The notes beneath the pieces were generated by a model that was given only the letters and a program-made list of their open reading frames with translations, ran no database searches and had not been told where the DNA came from. A DNA stretch of 64,000 nucleotides from BJGN01 sp041159865 (lineage in GTDB: Bacteria > Bacteroidota > Bacteroidia > Chitinophagales > Saprospiraceae), in NCBI GenBank assembly GCA_041159865.1, contig JBEAXK010000121.1, forward strand, positions 14,982-78,981, given 5' to 3'. The position numbers were made by a program, and so were the translations under genes. Shown here piece after piece: positions 35,670 through 44,286 of the stretch. Every line of letters starts with the position of its first letter. The first letter of the stretch is position 1.

Positions 35670-36785
35670 ATGCTTGAAAACTGGTTAAAACCCTTACCAA
35701 TCGAAGATTTATGGTCTCAAAACACACAATCCTGGCAGTTAGGAGCTAAAACTGTGTGCTATGCAGCCGGATTTGAATTACCTGTTTGGACAAATTTTCC
35801 CATCGCTTTAATTACAACCGATTGCTCTGGAATGAGTGATTTGAGAAAAGTTCTTTACTCATATAAGGCATTTCAACCGGATTTTGATTTCCTTGATTTA
35901 GGATCTTTGAGAAAATCAAATGATACCTTTACATTACCTCTCTTTGAAGAAATTTTTAATGCGGGTGTTTTTCCTATTCTTGTTACCAATGACAGCTCTT
36001 TAAATAAGTCTTTTATACAAGCTTTAAATAACGTTTATTCTACTTTCCATCTTACAGCCATTGATGATCGGTTTAGGTTTACTCCTTATACCTTAAATGA
36101 GGAAATTCCTTATTGGGATTCTTTTTTATCAAAAGAAAATGAACTTTCTGAAGGTGCTCATATTGTAGGTATTCAATCGCATTTAATTCCTTCAAGTGGT
36201 TTTAATTATTGTGAAGAAAATGGAATATCCCTGCATCGTTTAGGTCAGTCGAGATTGAATATTCAGGAATTGGAACCTTCTATTCGACATGCAGATATAT
36301 GTATTCTTGAAATGTCCTCGTTAAAATTCACTGATTTTCCCAGCCAAATTCCTCAAAGTCCAAGTGGTTTTTTCTTAGAGGAAATTTGTCAGCTTTCTCG
36401 CTATGCTGGCTTGAGTGATTCTTTAAAAGGGTTTAGTATTTCAGGGTTTGATCTAAATAATGAATATACGATTGATCCTCATGCTTTAGCTCAAATTATA
36501 TGGTACTTTTTGGATGGTTTTAACAATAAAAAAGGAGATTTTCCAATCAACTTTGATGGAATGATTGAATATTTAGTGGAAGTTAAAGAAAGTGACAATA
36601 TGCTGACCTTCTGGAAAAGTAACAGGAGTGGGCGTTGGTGGGTGCAGATTGAAAAATCAATTAAAGAGGTTATAGCTGGAAGTATAAATATTCGTTTAAT
36701 TCCTGTTTCTTATCAAGATTACCTGGATGCCTGTGAAGGAGAACTTTCACCCAGAGTGCTAAAAGCGTTAGTTAAATATTCTTAA
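35670..36785 (+). CDS. Arginase/formimidoylglutamase-fold protein with degenerate metal site
   Basis: A 371-residue protein whose overall pattern fits the ureohydrolase (arginase) fold, like the Bacteroidota 'formimidoylglutamase' group. The metal-binding motifs appear lost: where active enzymes have GGDHS there is VTNDSSLN; where they have DAHxD there is TAIDDRFRF; where they have SxDxDxxDP there is LEMSSLKFTDFP. A binuclear manganese site therefore seems unlikely, and a non-catalytic or altered role is inferred. These motif alignments are by eye and need structural confirmation. It lies between murF and rhaM, all on the same strand with short gaps. Confidence 0.65.
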   Translation: MLENWLKPLPIEDLWSQNTQSWQLGAKTVCYAAGFELPVWTNFPIALITTDCSGMSDLRKVLYSYKAFQPDFDFLDLGSLRKSNDTFTLPLFEEIFNAGVFPILVTNDSSLNKSFIQALNNVYSTFHLTAIDDRFRFTPYTLNEEIPYWDSFLSKENELSEGAHIVGIQSHLIPSSGFNYCEENGISLHRLGQSRLNIQELEPSIRHADICILEMSSLKFTDFPSQIPQSPSGFFLEEICQLSRYAGLSDSLKGFSISGFDLNNEYTIDPHALAQIIWYFLDGFNNKKGDFPINFDGMIEYLVEVKESDNMLTFWKSNRSGRWWVQIEKSIKEVIAGSINIRLIPVSYQDYLDACEGELSPRVLKALVKYS

Positions 36786-36796
36786 CATATTTTTAT

Positions 36797-37111
36797 ATGG
36801 AAATTTTAGCTTTTAGAATGAAATTATTTCCCGGTTACGTAGCTGAATATAAAAAGAGACATGATCAGATATGGCCTGAATTGAAACTTTTATTGAAAGA
36901 ACATGGCATCAGTGAATATCGTATTTTTTTGGATGAAGAGACACATTATTTATTTAGTGTGATGACTGTCGATCAAATTTCATTATTGGATCAATTACCT
37001 GATAATCCTATAATGAAAAAATGGTGGTACTTTATGAAGGATATTATGGAAACAAATGAAGATAATTCTCCTGTCAGTGTTCCATTAAAAGATGTTTTTT
37101 TTATGGAGTAA
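36797..37111 (+). CDS. rhaM: L-rhamnose mutarotase
   Basis: A 104-residue small enzyme that interconverts alpha and beta anomers of L-rhamnose. The N-terminal FRMKLFPGYVAEYKKRHDQI motif with the following WPEL is the family signature, and the KKWWYFMKDIME segment near the C-terminus also matches. No other rhamnose gene (rhaA, rhaB, rhaD, rhaT) is in the window. It starts 11 bases after the arginase-fold gene and overlaps the convergent kinase gene by 11 bases. Confidence 0.9.
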   Translation: MEILAFRMKLFPGYVAEYKKRHDQIWPELKLLLKEHGISEYRIFLDEETHYLFSVMTVDQISLLDQLPDNPIMKKWWYFMKDIMETNEDNSPVSVPLKDVFFME

Positions 37112-37760
37112 CAGTAAGATTCAAATAATGAACACCGTTATTATAAGTTTGATGTAATAATTGATTTAATTGATTAAAAGCCAAAGGGTCGTTCTCGAAA
37201 TCTAAATCATCTATGCCTACAATAATGATTGGATAATCAGGATCCATTTTAAAAAAGTCAAAATATGCTTTTTGAATATTTTCCAAATAAGTCGCACTCA
37301 TTTCTTTTTCAAAAGTCCTTCCTCTTTTTTTTATCTGCTTTAGTAAATTTTCAACAGGTCGATGCAAATAAATAACAAGGTCAGGTTTTTTAAAATGTGC
37401 ATTTAGAACGTGAAATAAGCGTTGAAAAAGACGATATTCCTCTTCGTTCAAATTATTTTTTGCAAAAAGTAAAGTCTTTATGAATAGATAATCAGAAATT
37501 ATTTGCTGATTAAATAAATTCCCCTGAATGAGTTCTTCTTGTAACTGTCTATGACGTTCTGTCATAAAAAATAATTCTACAGAAAATGCATGTCTCTCTG
37601 GATTTTCATAAAAATAGGGTAAAAATGGGTTGTCAGAAAACTGTTCTAATATTAATCTGGCCTGGTATTTTTCAGCTAATTTTTGGCAATATGTTGTTTT
37701 TCCAACGCCTATATTCCCTTCAATGACAATATATGGGTAGGCCAAAGTTTCATTTTTCAT
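37101..37760 (-). CDS. Deoxynucleoside kinase
   Basis: A cytoplasmic kinase phosphorylating a deoxynucleoside for the salvage of dNTP precursors. Using the ATG at 37760 it has 219 residues: P-loop IEGNIGVGKTT, the IISDYLFIKTLLFAKNN segment near the base-binding site, the RHRQLQEEL helix, and the arginine-rich lid KKRGRTFEKE. It resembles the dAK/dGK group, and the base preference is not clear. A start at 37805 would overlap folK by 41 bases and adds an unrelated leader, so it is rejected. It follows folK by four bases, probably as the last gene of the run from 40576. Confidence 0.9.
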   Translation of the reverse strand: MKNETLAYPYIVIEGNIGVGKTTYCQKLAEKYQARLILEQFSDNPFLPYFYENPERHAFSVELFFMTERHRQLQEELIQGNLFNQQIISDYLFIKTLLFAKNNLNEEEYRLFQRLFHVLNAHFKKPDLVIYLHRPVENLLKQIKKRGRTFEKEMSATYLENIQKAYFDFFKMDPDYPIIIVGIDDLDFENDPLAFNQLNQLLHQTYNNGVHYLNLTVTP

Positions 37761-37764
37761 ATAT

Positions 37765-38256
37765 CTATAAAGGTTGCCACATGTTGATTTCGTTATCATC
37801 TTCAAGTTCCTCTAAAAGGTTGATATTTGTTTTTTTTAACAATGGATGAACCATTAGAGGCAAGATTTCAGACAAAGGAACTAAAATAAATCGCCTTTTT
37901 TGAATGAGGGGATGTGGAATTTTTAAAATTTTACTGTTAATTACCAAAACTCCAAAGTATAAAATATCGATATCTATTGTTCGGGGACCAAAATGAACGG
38001 ATCGTTCTCTCCCAAGTTTCAATTCAATCTTTTGAATAACGGAAAGTAACTTAAAGGGAGGGAGTTCTGTCTTGAGTACCACTATCTGGTTTAGATAAAA
38101 ATCCTGGTTTTCTGCACCCCATGGTTCTGTTTCGTAAATGGAAGATTTATTTAAAATAGGACCTATTTTTTTTTGTATGGCTTCTAAGGCTTTTGTAAGA
38201 AAAGACATTCTATCCCCAATGTTAGATCCTAAACTCAAAACTGTCTCCGTGACCAT
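37765..38256 (-). CDS. folK: 2-amino-4-hydroxy-6-hydroxymethyldihydropteridine diphosphokinase
   Basis: FolK transfers pyrophosphate from ATP to hydroxymethyl-dihydropterin in folate synthesis. The 163-residue protein shows the N-terminal SLGSNIGDRMSFL, the SSIYETEPWGAENQDFYLNQ substrate segment, LGRERSVHFGPRTIDIDILY (metal-binding Asp pair) and IPHPLIQKRRFILVPL. The length is normal for the monofunctional enzyme. It starts 13 bases past the xseB stop and ends just before the deoxynucleoside kinase ATG. Confidence 0.96.
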   Translation of the reverse strand: MVTETVLSLGSNIGDRMSFLTKALEAIQKKIGPILNKSSIYETEPWGAENQDFYLNQIVVLKTELPPFKLLSVIQKIELKLGRERSVHFGPRTIDIDILYFGVLVINSKILKIPHPLIQKRRFILVPLSEILPLMVHPLLKKTNINLLEELEDDNEINMWQPL

Positions 38257-38268
38257 GTAAAATTAGTA

Positions 38269-38463
38269 TTATTTTGTATCCGTAATTTGCTGAATATCCT
38301 TTTCTATAGAACGCATTTTTTGCATGCAAAGATTTAATAGAAATGCTGCTCTGGAAACTTTTTCAGCTAATAATTCAATTGAGATAGTGTCAGATTCTAA
38401 TTGATTTATTATGGTTTCCAACTCTTCATAAGCCATTTCATAACTAATAATTTCTGTATTCAT
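38269..38463 (-). CDS. xseB: Exodeoxyribonuclease VII small subunit
   Basis: A 64-residue helical protein, the small subunit that binds several-fold to XseA. It has the family pattern YEMAYEELETIINQLESD and a second helix with LLAEKVSRAAFLLNLCMQ. The gene lies 10 bases downstream of xseA, its usual partner, and upstream of folK. Confidence 0.92.
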   Translation of the reverse strand: MNTEIISYEMAYEELETIINQLESDTISIELLAEKVSRAAFLLNLCMQKMRSIEKDIQQITDTK

Positions 38464-38472
38464 TTTTAAAAA

Positions 38473-39717
38473 TTATGGTTTTTTATCAATAATTATACTT
38501 CGAAAACTGCCATTTTCCCAAATAGTTTCTATTTCCATTTCAACGGAAATGCCATCTTTAGGTTGTTTGTTATTTGGTAATACTGTAATCGTAAATCCTC
38601 TTTTTAAGGTACTAGAAATTGAAAGGAGATTTATGAACCTATCCAAATAACGAAGTTTTACCTCTTCTTTTTTTAATCGGTTCCTAATTAAATTAGGTAA
38701 ATATTTTTGAATATGTTCAAGTTTTGTGTGGGTACGATCTATGATTCTCATTGGGCGAAGAGATAGTTCATGTTGAAATCGTAGTAAATTTAAATTGGAT
38801 TGTTGTATTTTATTTTTTGCTGAACTATTGATATTTAAGACCATTTGTTGGATAGAATATTCAAATGATTGATTATGCTGCAAAATGTATTCAGCTACAG
38901 CAGTTGGAGTTTTTAAAGATATGCCAGCAACTAAATCAACCAGTGTTTCATCTATTTCATGTCCAATTCCAGTAAGTATTTTAATAGGAAAAGATGAAAC
39001 TGATCGACATATTTCAATGCTGTCAAAGCCTGATAAATCAAGTTTGGATCCTCCTCCTCTCAAGATTAGAACGACATCAAATGTCTCATTTGATAATGAT
39101 ATTTGTTGAAGTTGGGTTATGACTGTTTCTTCAACAAGATTACCCTGTAATGAAATAGGAAATAACTGAACGCTAAAAGTATATCCTGAAGTATTATGGT
39201 AAAGTTGATGTATAAAATCTTGATAACCAGCTGCTTGTTTATTGCTAAGGATGGCTATTTTTTGAATAACTACGGGTAGTTTAATATTTTTATTTGGTTC
39301 GTTTAGTTTCTCAGCATAAATAAGTCTTTCAAGTTCCTGGCGTTTTTGAAACATTTTTCCTAACGTGTAGGCAGGGTCAATATCTTCAATAACTAGTTTT
39401 AATCCGTAGCGAGCATTATAATCTACCTGAACTAATATTAATACTTCTCGTCCAGCTTCCAAAAAGGCAAGTAATGGTTCTGTCAGTTTTTGGTTTAACT
39501 GTTGAAAGATATTTTGCCATATAACAGCACTTTGCTGTGCAATTACCTTATCAGAATTTCCTTCTTCTTTTTCAATTAAATCAAGATAGGCATTTCCCCT
39601 GACTACTTTACAACTGGCAATTTCTGCTTTGACCCAAATTTTATCTTCAAAATTTAGAGAGATTACTCTTCTGATGAGCGTACCTAATTCAAGAAGCGAA
39701 AAAATAGTATTATCCAT
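38473..39717 (-). CDS. xseA: Exodeoxyribonuclease VII large subunit
   Basis: The catalytic subunit of an enzyme that degrades single-stranded DNA to acid-soluble oligonucleotides. The 414 residues comprise an N-terminal OB fold (FSLLELGTLIRRVI, WVKAEIASCKVVRGNAYLDL), a nuclease domain with KIAILSNKQAAGYQDF and LILRGGGSKLDLSGFD, GIGHEIDETLVDLVA and LKTPTAVAEYI, then a long coiled coil and a C-terminal LKRGFTI strand. All conserved blocks are present. The start is the ATG 20 bases after the upstream gene's stop; it is followed by xseB. Confidence 0.96.
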   Translation of the reverse strand: MDNTIFSLLELGTLIRRVISLNFEDKIWVKAEIASCKVVRGNAYLDLIEKEEGNSDKVIAQQSAVIWQNIFQQLNQKLTEPLLAFLEAGREVLILVQVDYNARYGLKLVIEDIDPAYTLGKMFQKRQELERLIYAEKLNEPNKNIKLPVVIQKIAILSNKQAAGYQDFIHQLYHNTSGYTFSVQLFPISLQGNLVEETVITQLQQISLSNETFDVVLILRGGGSKLDLSGFDSIEICRSVSSFPIKILTGIGHEIDETLVDLVAGISLKTPTAVAEYILQHNQSFEYSIQQMVLNINSSAKNKIQQSNLNLLRFQHELSLRPMRIIDRTHTKLEHIQKYLPNLIRNRLKKEEVKLRYLDRFINLLSISSTLKRGFTITVLPNNKQPKDGISVEMEIETIWENGSFRSIIIDKKP

Positions 39718-39736
39718 TCATTTTCTTTAAATAATT

Positions 39737-40576
39737 CTAATTTAATTTATTTCTTATGTAGATGATGTTTGCCACAGGTCTTTCTCCTTCAGCATCAAAT
39801 TTTTTATTATCGGAAGGGTGATTTACAATTCCATTTATTTTTGGAGTATTTAAAAATAGGGTAGTGGAACCACCTCCATCTAAATTCAACGCATTGGGAC
39901 ATTTACAAGATAATAGAAATTCAGCCAGTTCGTTAAGGTTTAAACCAACGGCTTCCTTATGCCTGCCATCTACTGCGATTAACCACATTTCTTTTTTTGT
40001 CAGGCAGATGGCACTCCTGGGATGTTTCAGGTCATTAAAGGGTCGTTTTAAAAGAACATTAGCTTCATTATTTTTTATAAGTAATGGACCTGTAACCAAG
40101 GCATCTTCGACATTTTTAAGTTCGGGTATTCTTTTTGATCCAAAAGTGGATGTAATTTTGCTTCGGCCATTTTTAAAAATAACCAGTGCATTTGCACCTA
40201 TTTCATTTTCAATTGATAATAAATTAGGTTTATTTTCATTAATAATTTTTCCATCTGCATATAAATAAGATACAGATCCTCCTGCTTTCATGTCAAAAAA
40301 ACCTCCATTTATAGCAGCAACTGCTGCTACCTTTTTTGCGAAGGAACTTGTTTTAATTAAGGTATCATTGGAAAATGCAAGGTCTAACCTAAATTTTGAA
40401 TAATTTGCTTTTAAGATTACAATGTATTGATTTCCCCAATCTTCGTGGTTGCCTGACCAGCGCTCCATTTTCAATCCTTTTTTTATCCTCTCAACTTTAA
40501 TTCTTACAAAGCGCTGGTTATAGGCAAAGTTTGGCAGAATGAACAAAAAAAATAGAAAATAAAAATATTTCATCAT
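39737..40576 (-). CDS. Secreted phosphodiester glycosidase (NAGPA-like) family protein
   Basis: A 279-residue protein with a signal peptide (MMKYFYFLFFLFILPNFAYNQ; the second ATG is equally possible). The NAGPA domain, named after the enzyme that uncovers mannose-6-phosphate, is recognised by AAVAAINGGFFDM, VTGPLLIKNNE, HPRSAICLTKKEMWLIAVDG and CPNALNLDGGGSTTLFL. Bacterial members are exported and may cleave phosphodiester-linked sugars in exopolysaccharides; the substrate is unknown here. It heads the leftward run of xseA, xseB, folK and the kinase. Confidence 0.88.
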   Translation of the reverse strand: MMKYFYFLFFLFILPNFAYNQRFVRIKVERIKKGLKMERWSGNHEDWGNQYIVILKANYSKFRLDLAFSNDTLIKTSSFAKKVAAVAAINGGFFDMKAGGSVSYLYADGKIINENKPNLLSIENEIGANALVIFKNGRSKITSTFGSKRIPELKNVEDALVTGPLLIKNNEANVLLKRPFNDLKHPRSAICLTKKEMWLIAVDGRHKEAVGLNLNELAEFLLSCKCPNALNLDGGGSTTLFLNTPKINGIVNHPSDNKKFDAEGERPVANIIYIRNKLN

Positions 40577-40699
40577 AGATTAGTTTGTAAGTAAAGGTAA
40601 ACAATATATCAATAATTTAAATAAGGTAATCTTTTGCTTTAAAAATGAATGGTTAGCTAAAATATTATGTTCTCCGTTTCTTTTTTAAGAGAAAGTCAT

Positions 40700-40707
40700 T
40701 AGATTTG
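40700..40707 (+). promoter_or_regulatory. Promoter -7 box for the tRNA pair
   Basis: TAGATTTG matches TAnnTTTG and ends 12 bases before the tRNA-Val 5' end, the spacing expected for a short tRNA leader. Confidence 0.65.
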
Positions 40708-40719
40708 CAATCCACAAAA

Positions 40720-40797
40720 GGGTGATTAGCTCAGTTGGTTTAGAGCGCTGCTTTGACAGAGCAGAGGTCACTGGTTCGAATCCAGTATTACCCACCA
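40720..40797 (+). tRNA. tRNA-Val (anticodon GAC)
   Basis: A full cloverleaf: acceptor GGGTGAT with ATTACCC, D-arm TAGCTCAGTTGGTTTAGAGC, anticodon stem CTGCT/AGCAG with loop TTGACAG (anticodon GAC), T-arm ACTGG TTCGAAT CCAGT. The discriminator A is followed by an encoded CCA (40795-40797). One acceptor pair is a G-T wobble. It lies eight bases before tRNA-Pro and likely shares its transcript. Confidence 0.95.
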
Positions 40798-40805
40798 AAT
40801 ACTAA

Positions 40806-40879
40806 CGGAGTGTAGCGCAGCCCGGTAGCGTACTAGCATGGGGTGCTAGTGGTCGCTGGTTCAAATCCAGTCACTCCGA
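40806..40879 (+). tRNA. tRNA-Pro (anticodon GGG)
   Basis: Acceptor CGGAGTG with CACTCCG, D-arm TAGCGCAGCCCGGTAGCG, anticodon stem CTAGC/GCTAG with loop ATGGGGT (anticodon GGG), T-arm GCTGG TTCAAAT CCAGT and discriminator A. No complete CCA is encoded (the sequence continues CAA), so the end must be added by the CCA enzyme, unlike the adjacent tRNA-Val. Confidence 0.95.
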
Positions 40880-40881
40880 CA

Positions 40882-40918
40882 AAAAAAGGCAATCATGTAT
40901 TGCCTTTTTTATTTTTTT
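40882..40918 (+). terminator. Intrinsic terminator of the tRNA operon
   Basis: A perfect 12-bp stem (AAAAAAGGCAAT at 40882-40893, ATTGCCTTTTTT at 40899-40910) with a five-base loop and a further T-run to 40918. It lies directly after tRNA-Pro. The following 40919-41094 contains nothing I can recognise. Confidence 0.9.
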
Positions 40919-41094
40919 AAGATAGGTTTTACCTTTAACTTTAAATTTCGAAGCTGCATTATTTTTAGGAACTATATCCATAGTTTTCTAAAAATCTCAA
41001 AGACTTCAAAATAATATCCTAAATAAGTTATTCTTCTGCCATACCAAATGTTTGAATCTTATTTATGTATCCATAAAAGAGCTATTCTTTTGCT

Positions 41095-44000
41095 TTAGAA
41101 TGATTGGGATTCAACATAGTTTAAAGAAGCTTCTAGTTTTTCAATAGCTAATATTGACTGCGGTGTTGGTTTTGCATCAACGGTTTGTAAAACATGGAGC
41201 ATATGAAGAAACTTTTCTTGTAACCCAACCAAAGTTTCCTTTTCAGGTGAGGTTTCATAAATACTTCCATATAATATATCAGCACCAGAGGGATTACCAG
41301 ATCCTAATTTAGCTTGTAATACAATCATTTCCTCTTTAGTGAGTTTTCCAGATTCAAGCTTAGCTTTAATCCTTTCTCTTAAAATTTGTAGTTTTTGATA
41401 GGCACTATAGCATAATAACGAATATTTAGATTGAATTTGAATATCATCTGAAGTCGCTGTAACCCTTGGATCCATTTTAACTTCAAGGGTATTTTCCTTA
41501 ACGATTCCATCTATATTTAATTTTATTTTATAAAATCCCGGATGAACAAATGGACCGTCAGGACCTGCGGGCGTGTTTTTATAGACTGCTGCGATGGCAT
41601 AACTTCTTTGACTGCCTTTGGGTGGAGCATACCTTAAATCCCATATAAACCTTTGATGACCTGATTGTGAAGAAAGCATTTGTTCTGGTCTAAACCAATA
41701 TGTTGGATAACCCATTAAATTAGTATCTAAATTTTCCTTTAGATCAGAAGATGAAAATTTCCTGATAAGATTTCCTGCCATATCCGTAATTTCGAGAGAT
41801 ACCTCTTTTGCGCCTTTTTCAACATGGTAGTCAAGGATGGCACCATCAGGTGGATTTTTGCCCGTTGGCTCTTCAGGTGGGAGAGGAGTATCGGAAAACA
41901 TATTCCAACGTACTCTATGAGCAATGGTTGGTTTGTATAGATAATGAGTATTTAGTTTAATGCTTAATTCTCTGAGCATTGATATATTATCTAAAATCCA
42001 GATGGAACGTCCATGGGTACCAATTACAAGATCATTATCATGAATGATAAGATCTCTAATGGAACTTGCAGGCATATTTAGTCTTAAAGATTGCCATTTC
42101 TCTCCATCATTCACAGAGAAAAAAACCTCATTTTCTGTACCTGCAAATAATAAACCTGGTTGTTTTGGGTCTTCTCTCACCACATTTACAGGATCTTTTG
42201 CAATCCCATTATTAATTAAGGTCCATGTATTTCCACCATCTTTGGTTTTATAAATATACGGAGATAAATCATCCAGGCGAAAGGAGTTAATTGAAATATA
42301 AGCCGTATTTTTCTCAAAATGACTGGCATCAATTTGAGAAATTTTATCCCATGACCTTAACAAAGGTGGGGTCACATTTTTCCAGGTTTTCCCCCCATCT
42401 AGAGTAACATGGACTAAGCCATCGTCTGTTCCTGCCCAAATAATATTTGAATCTAGAGGGGATGGGCCTACAGAATAAATAACCCCTCTTCTTTGCATTT
42501 TATCTAAATCTGGTGTTTTGAAAGCCCCAATATTTTGTGGAACTTCAGGTTGCTCTCTGGAAAGATCGGGACTTATTTTTTCCCATTGGTAACCACCGTC
42601 CATTGTTTTCCAAAGTACATTGGAGGCAAAAAGAAGCATTTTAGGATTTGCAGGGTGAAAGAGTAAGGGCATTGTCCTTAAAACCCTGTATTGACCTGAT
42701 CTTAAAGGTTCTGGACCAACAAATTGAGTTTGTCCTGTTTTCTTGTTAAATTTTAAGACTCTTCCCCCATAAATGATATCTGGATTTAAAGGATCTGGAG
42801 CGACATAAGCATATTCGTCTGCCCCAACTCCATACCAATCCCGAAATGAAATTTGACCTCCATTTCCTCTGCTTGAGACGCCAATGGCACCACTTTCTTG
42901 TTGTCCGCCATATACATGATAAGGAAATTGATTGTCGGTAGAAACGTGGTAGAGTTGTGCTGTCGGTTGATTATACCATGAACTCCATGATTTTCCTCCA
43001 TTCACTGTAATAACAGCACCTTGATCAGCAGCGAAAATCATAATATCCGGTTGGAGAGGATTTATCCAGATTCGATGATAATCATCGCCACCGGGTGCTC
43101 CTTTGATAGAGGTCCAGTTTTTGCCCCCATCAACTGATTTATAAGCAGCTACATTTGCAATAAAGACTACCTCTGGGTTATTGGGATGCACTTTTATTTC
43201 AGCAAAATCACTTCCCCGACCCCAAGTTCTGGGGTCACGGCTGACTAAGCCCCATGTTTCTCCTCCGTCTTTACTACTATAAATTCCGCCATTTGTTTTT
43301 GCATCAACAGTAGCATACATTTGATTGGTATTGCTAGGTGCGAAACAAACCCCAATTCTCCCAACTCCTTCAAACGCTCCTGGTAAACCTTTCAAGACCT
43401 GATTCCAGGTGTTACCCCCATCTATGGATTTAAATAGTCCGCTATTTTTTCCTGAAAAACTACCGTTTTCCCAAGGTCCTTCTCTATGTTCCCATAGGCT
43501 GGCAAATATAACTTTAGGATTAGAGGGATTATACTCAACCTGAATAGCACCTGTATTTTCATTGATGAATAATACTTTTTTCCATGTTTTTCCTCCATCT
43601 TGGGTTCTAAAAACGCCTCTTTCTTCATTGGCACCATAAGGGTGACCAAGTCCAGCTACAAATACTTCCAAAGGATTGACTGGATGTACAATGATTCTGC
43701 CTACTTGTTGTATGTCATTTAAACCAATATGTTTCCAGGTATTTCCACCATCTTCAGATTTATATATCCCATTACCTATGCTTAAATCGGGACGATGAAG
43801 ACCTTCGCCTGTTGCTGCATAAATAATCTTAGGATTGGAAGGAGAAACAGCAATATCACCTATAGACCCTGTTGGCATCTGGTCGAAAATAGGCTTCCAA
43901 GTTCTGCCATAATCGTCTGTTTTCCAAACGCCACCATTATTAACACCTATGTAGAAAAGGTTCGGTTGTGTTGGCACCCCAATAGCACCAACAGTTCTTC

Positions 44001-44130
44001 CGGCACGGAATGGTCCAATCATTCTATACTCAAGATTTTGAAAATCAATGGGTTTGATAGATTGAGCATAAACTAAGATGTCTGTATAAAGGAGAATAAA
44101 CAGACAAAGCCAATATTTGTCAAGACGCAT
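41095..44130 (-). CDS. Secreted BNR/VPS10-like repeat protein ('glycosyl hydrolase' family)
   Basis: A 1011-residue exported protein (leader MRLDKYWLCLFILLYTDILVYAQ). Roughly the first 700 residues are beta-propeller repeats with about eleven Asp-box-like motifs such as SEDGGNTWKHI, TQDGGKTWKKV, SIDGGNTWNQV and TLDGGKTWKNV, like the sortilin VPS10 and sialidase folds. The last 300 residues hold an FlgD-like segment (VSLEITDMAGNLIRKF) and a helical tail. Databases often label such proteins 'glycosyl hydrolase' without proof, and no catalytic residues can be assigned. There is no T9SS sorting domain. It stands alone between the tRNAs and the divergent msrB. Confidence 0.87.
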   Translation of the reverse strand: MRLDKYWLCLFILLYTDILVYAQSIKPIDFQNLEYRMIGPFRAGRTVGAIGVPTQPNLFYIGVNNGGVWKTDDYGRTWKPIFDQMPTGSIGDIAVSPSNPKIIYAATGEGLHRPDLSIGNGIYKSEDGGNTWKHIGLNDIQQVGRIIVHPVNPLEVFVAGLGHPYGANEERGVFRTQDGGKTWKKVLFINENTGAIQVEYNPSNPKVIFASLWEHREGPWENGSFSGKNSGLFKSIDGGNTWNQVLKGLPGAFEGVGRIGVCFAPSNTNQMYATVDAKTNGGIYSSKDGGETWGLVSRDPRTWGRGSDFAEIKVHPNNPEVVFIANVAAYKSVDGGKNWTSIKGAPGGDDYHRIWINPLQPDIMIFAADQGAVITVNGGKSWSSWYNQPTAQLYHVSTDNQFPYHVYGGQQESGAIGVSSRGNGGQISFRDWYGVGADEYAYVAPDPLNPDIIYGGRVLKFNKKTGQTQFVGPEPLRSGQYRVLRTMPLLFHPANPKMLLFASNVLWKTMDGGYQWEKISPDLSREQPEVPQNIGAFKTPDLDKMQRRGVIYSVGPSPLDSNIIWAGTDDGLVHVTLDGGKTWKNVTPPLLRSWDKISQIDASHFEKNTAYISINSFRLDDLSPYIYKTKDGGNTWTLINNGIAKDPVNVVREDPKQPGLLFAGTENEVFFSVNDGEKWQSLRLNMPASSIRDLIIHDNDLVIGTHGRSIWILDNISMLRELSIKLNTHYLYKPTIAHRVRWNMFSDTPLPPEEPTGKNPPDGAILDYHVEKGAKEVSLEITDMAGNLIRKFSSSDLKENLDTNLMGYPTYWFRPEQMLSSQSGHQRFIWDLRYAPPKGSQRSYAIAAVYKNTPAGPDGPFVHPGFYKIKLNIDGIVKENTLEVKMDPRVTATSDDIQIQSKYSLLCYSAYQKLQILRERIKAKLESGKLTKEEMIVLQAKLGSGNPSGADILYGSIYETSPEKETLVGLQEKFLHMLHVLQTVDAKPTPQSILAIEKLEASLNYVESQSF

Positions 44131-44286
44131 AATTAAAGTTTAGGTTTCAAAATTTAGGTTTAAGATAACGTTTTTTAAAGAGAAATGGGATTTAATTTTA
44201 TATAGGGAAAGAGGTAGTTTAAAAAGACATGGCTAGCTTTATAAACCTTGTTATTCCAAAATTTGTTATCCGATAAAAATATAAAA

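Noticed and set aside
40919..41094. Search for a gene or RNA after the tRNA terminator
   Set aside because: No open frame of useful length, hairpin or promoter-like box was convincing.
41095..44130. T9SS cargo status for the BNR-repeat protein
   Set aside because: The C-terminus is helical and lacks the PNP-motif and KxxxxK ending of a sorting domain.
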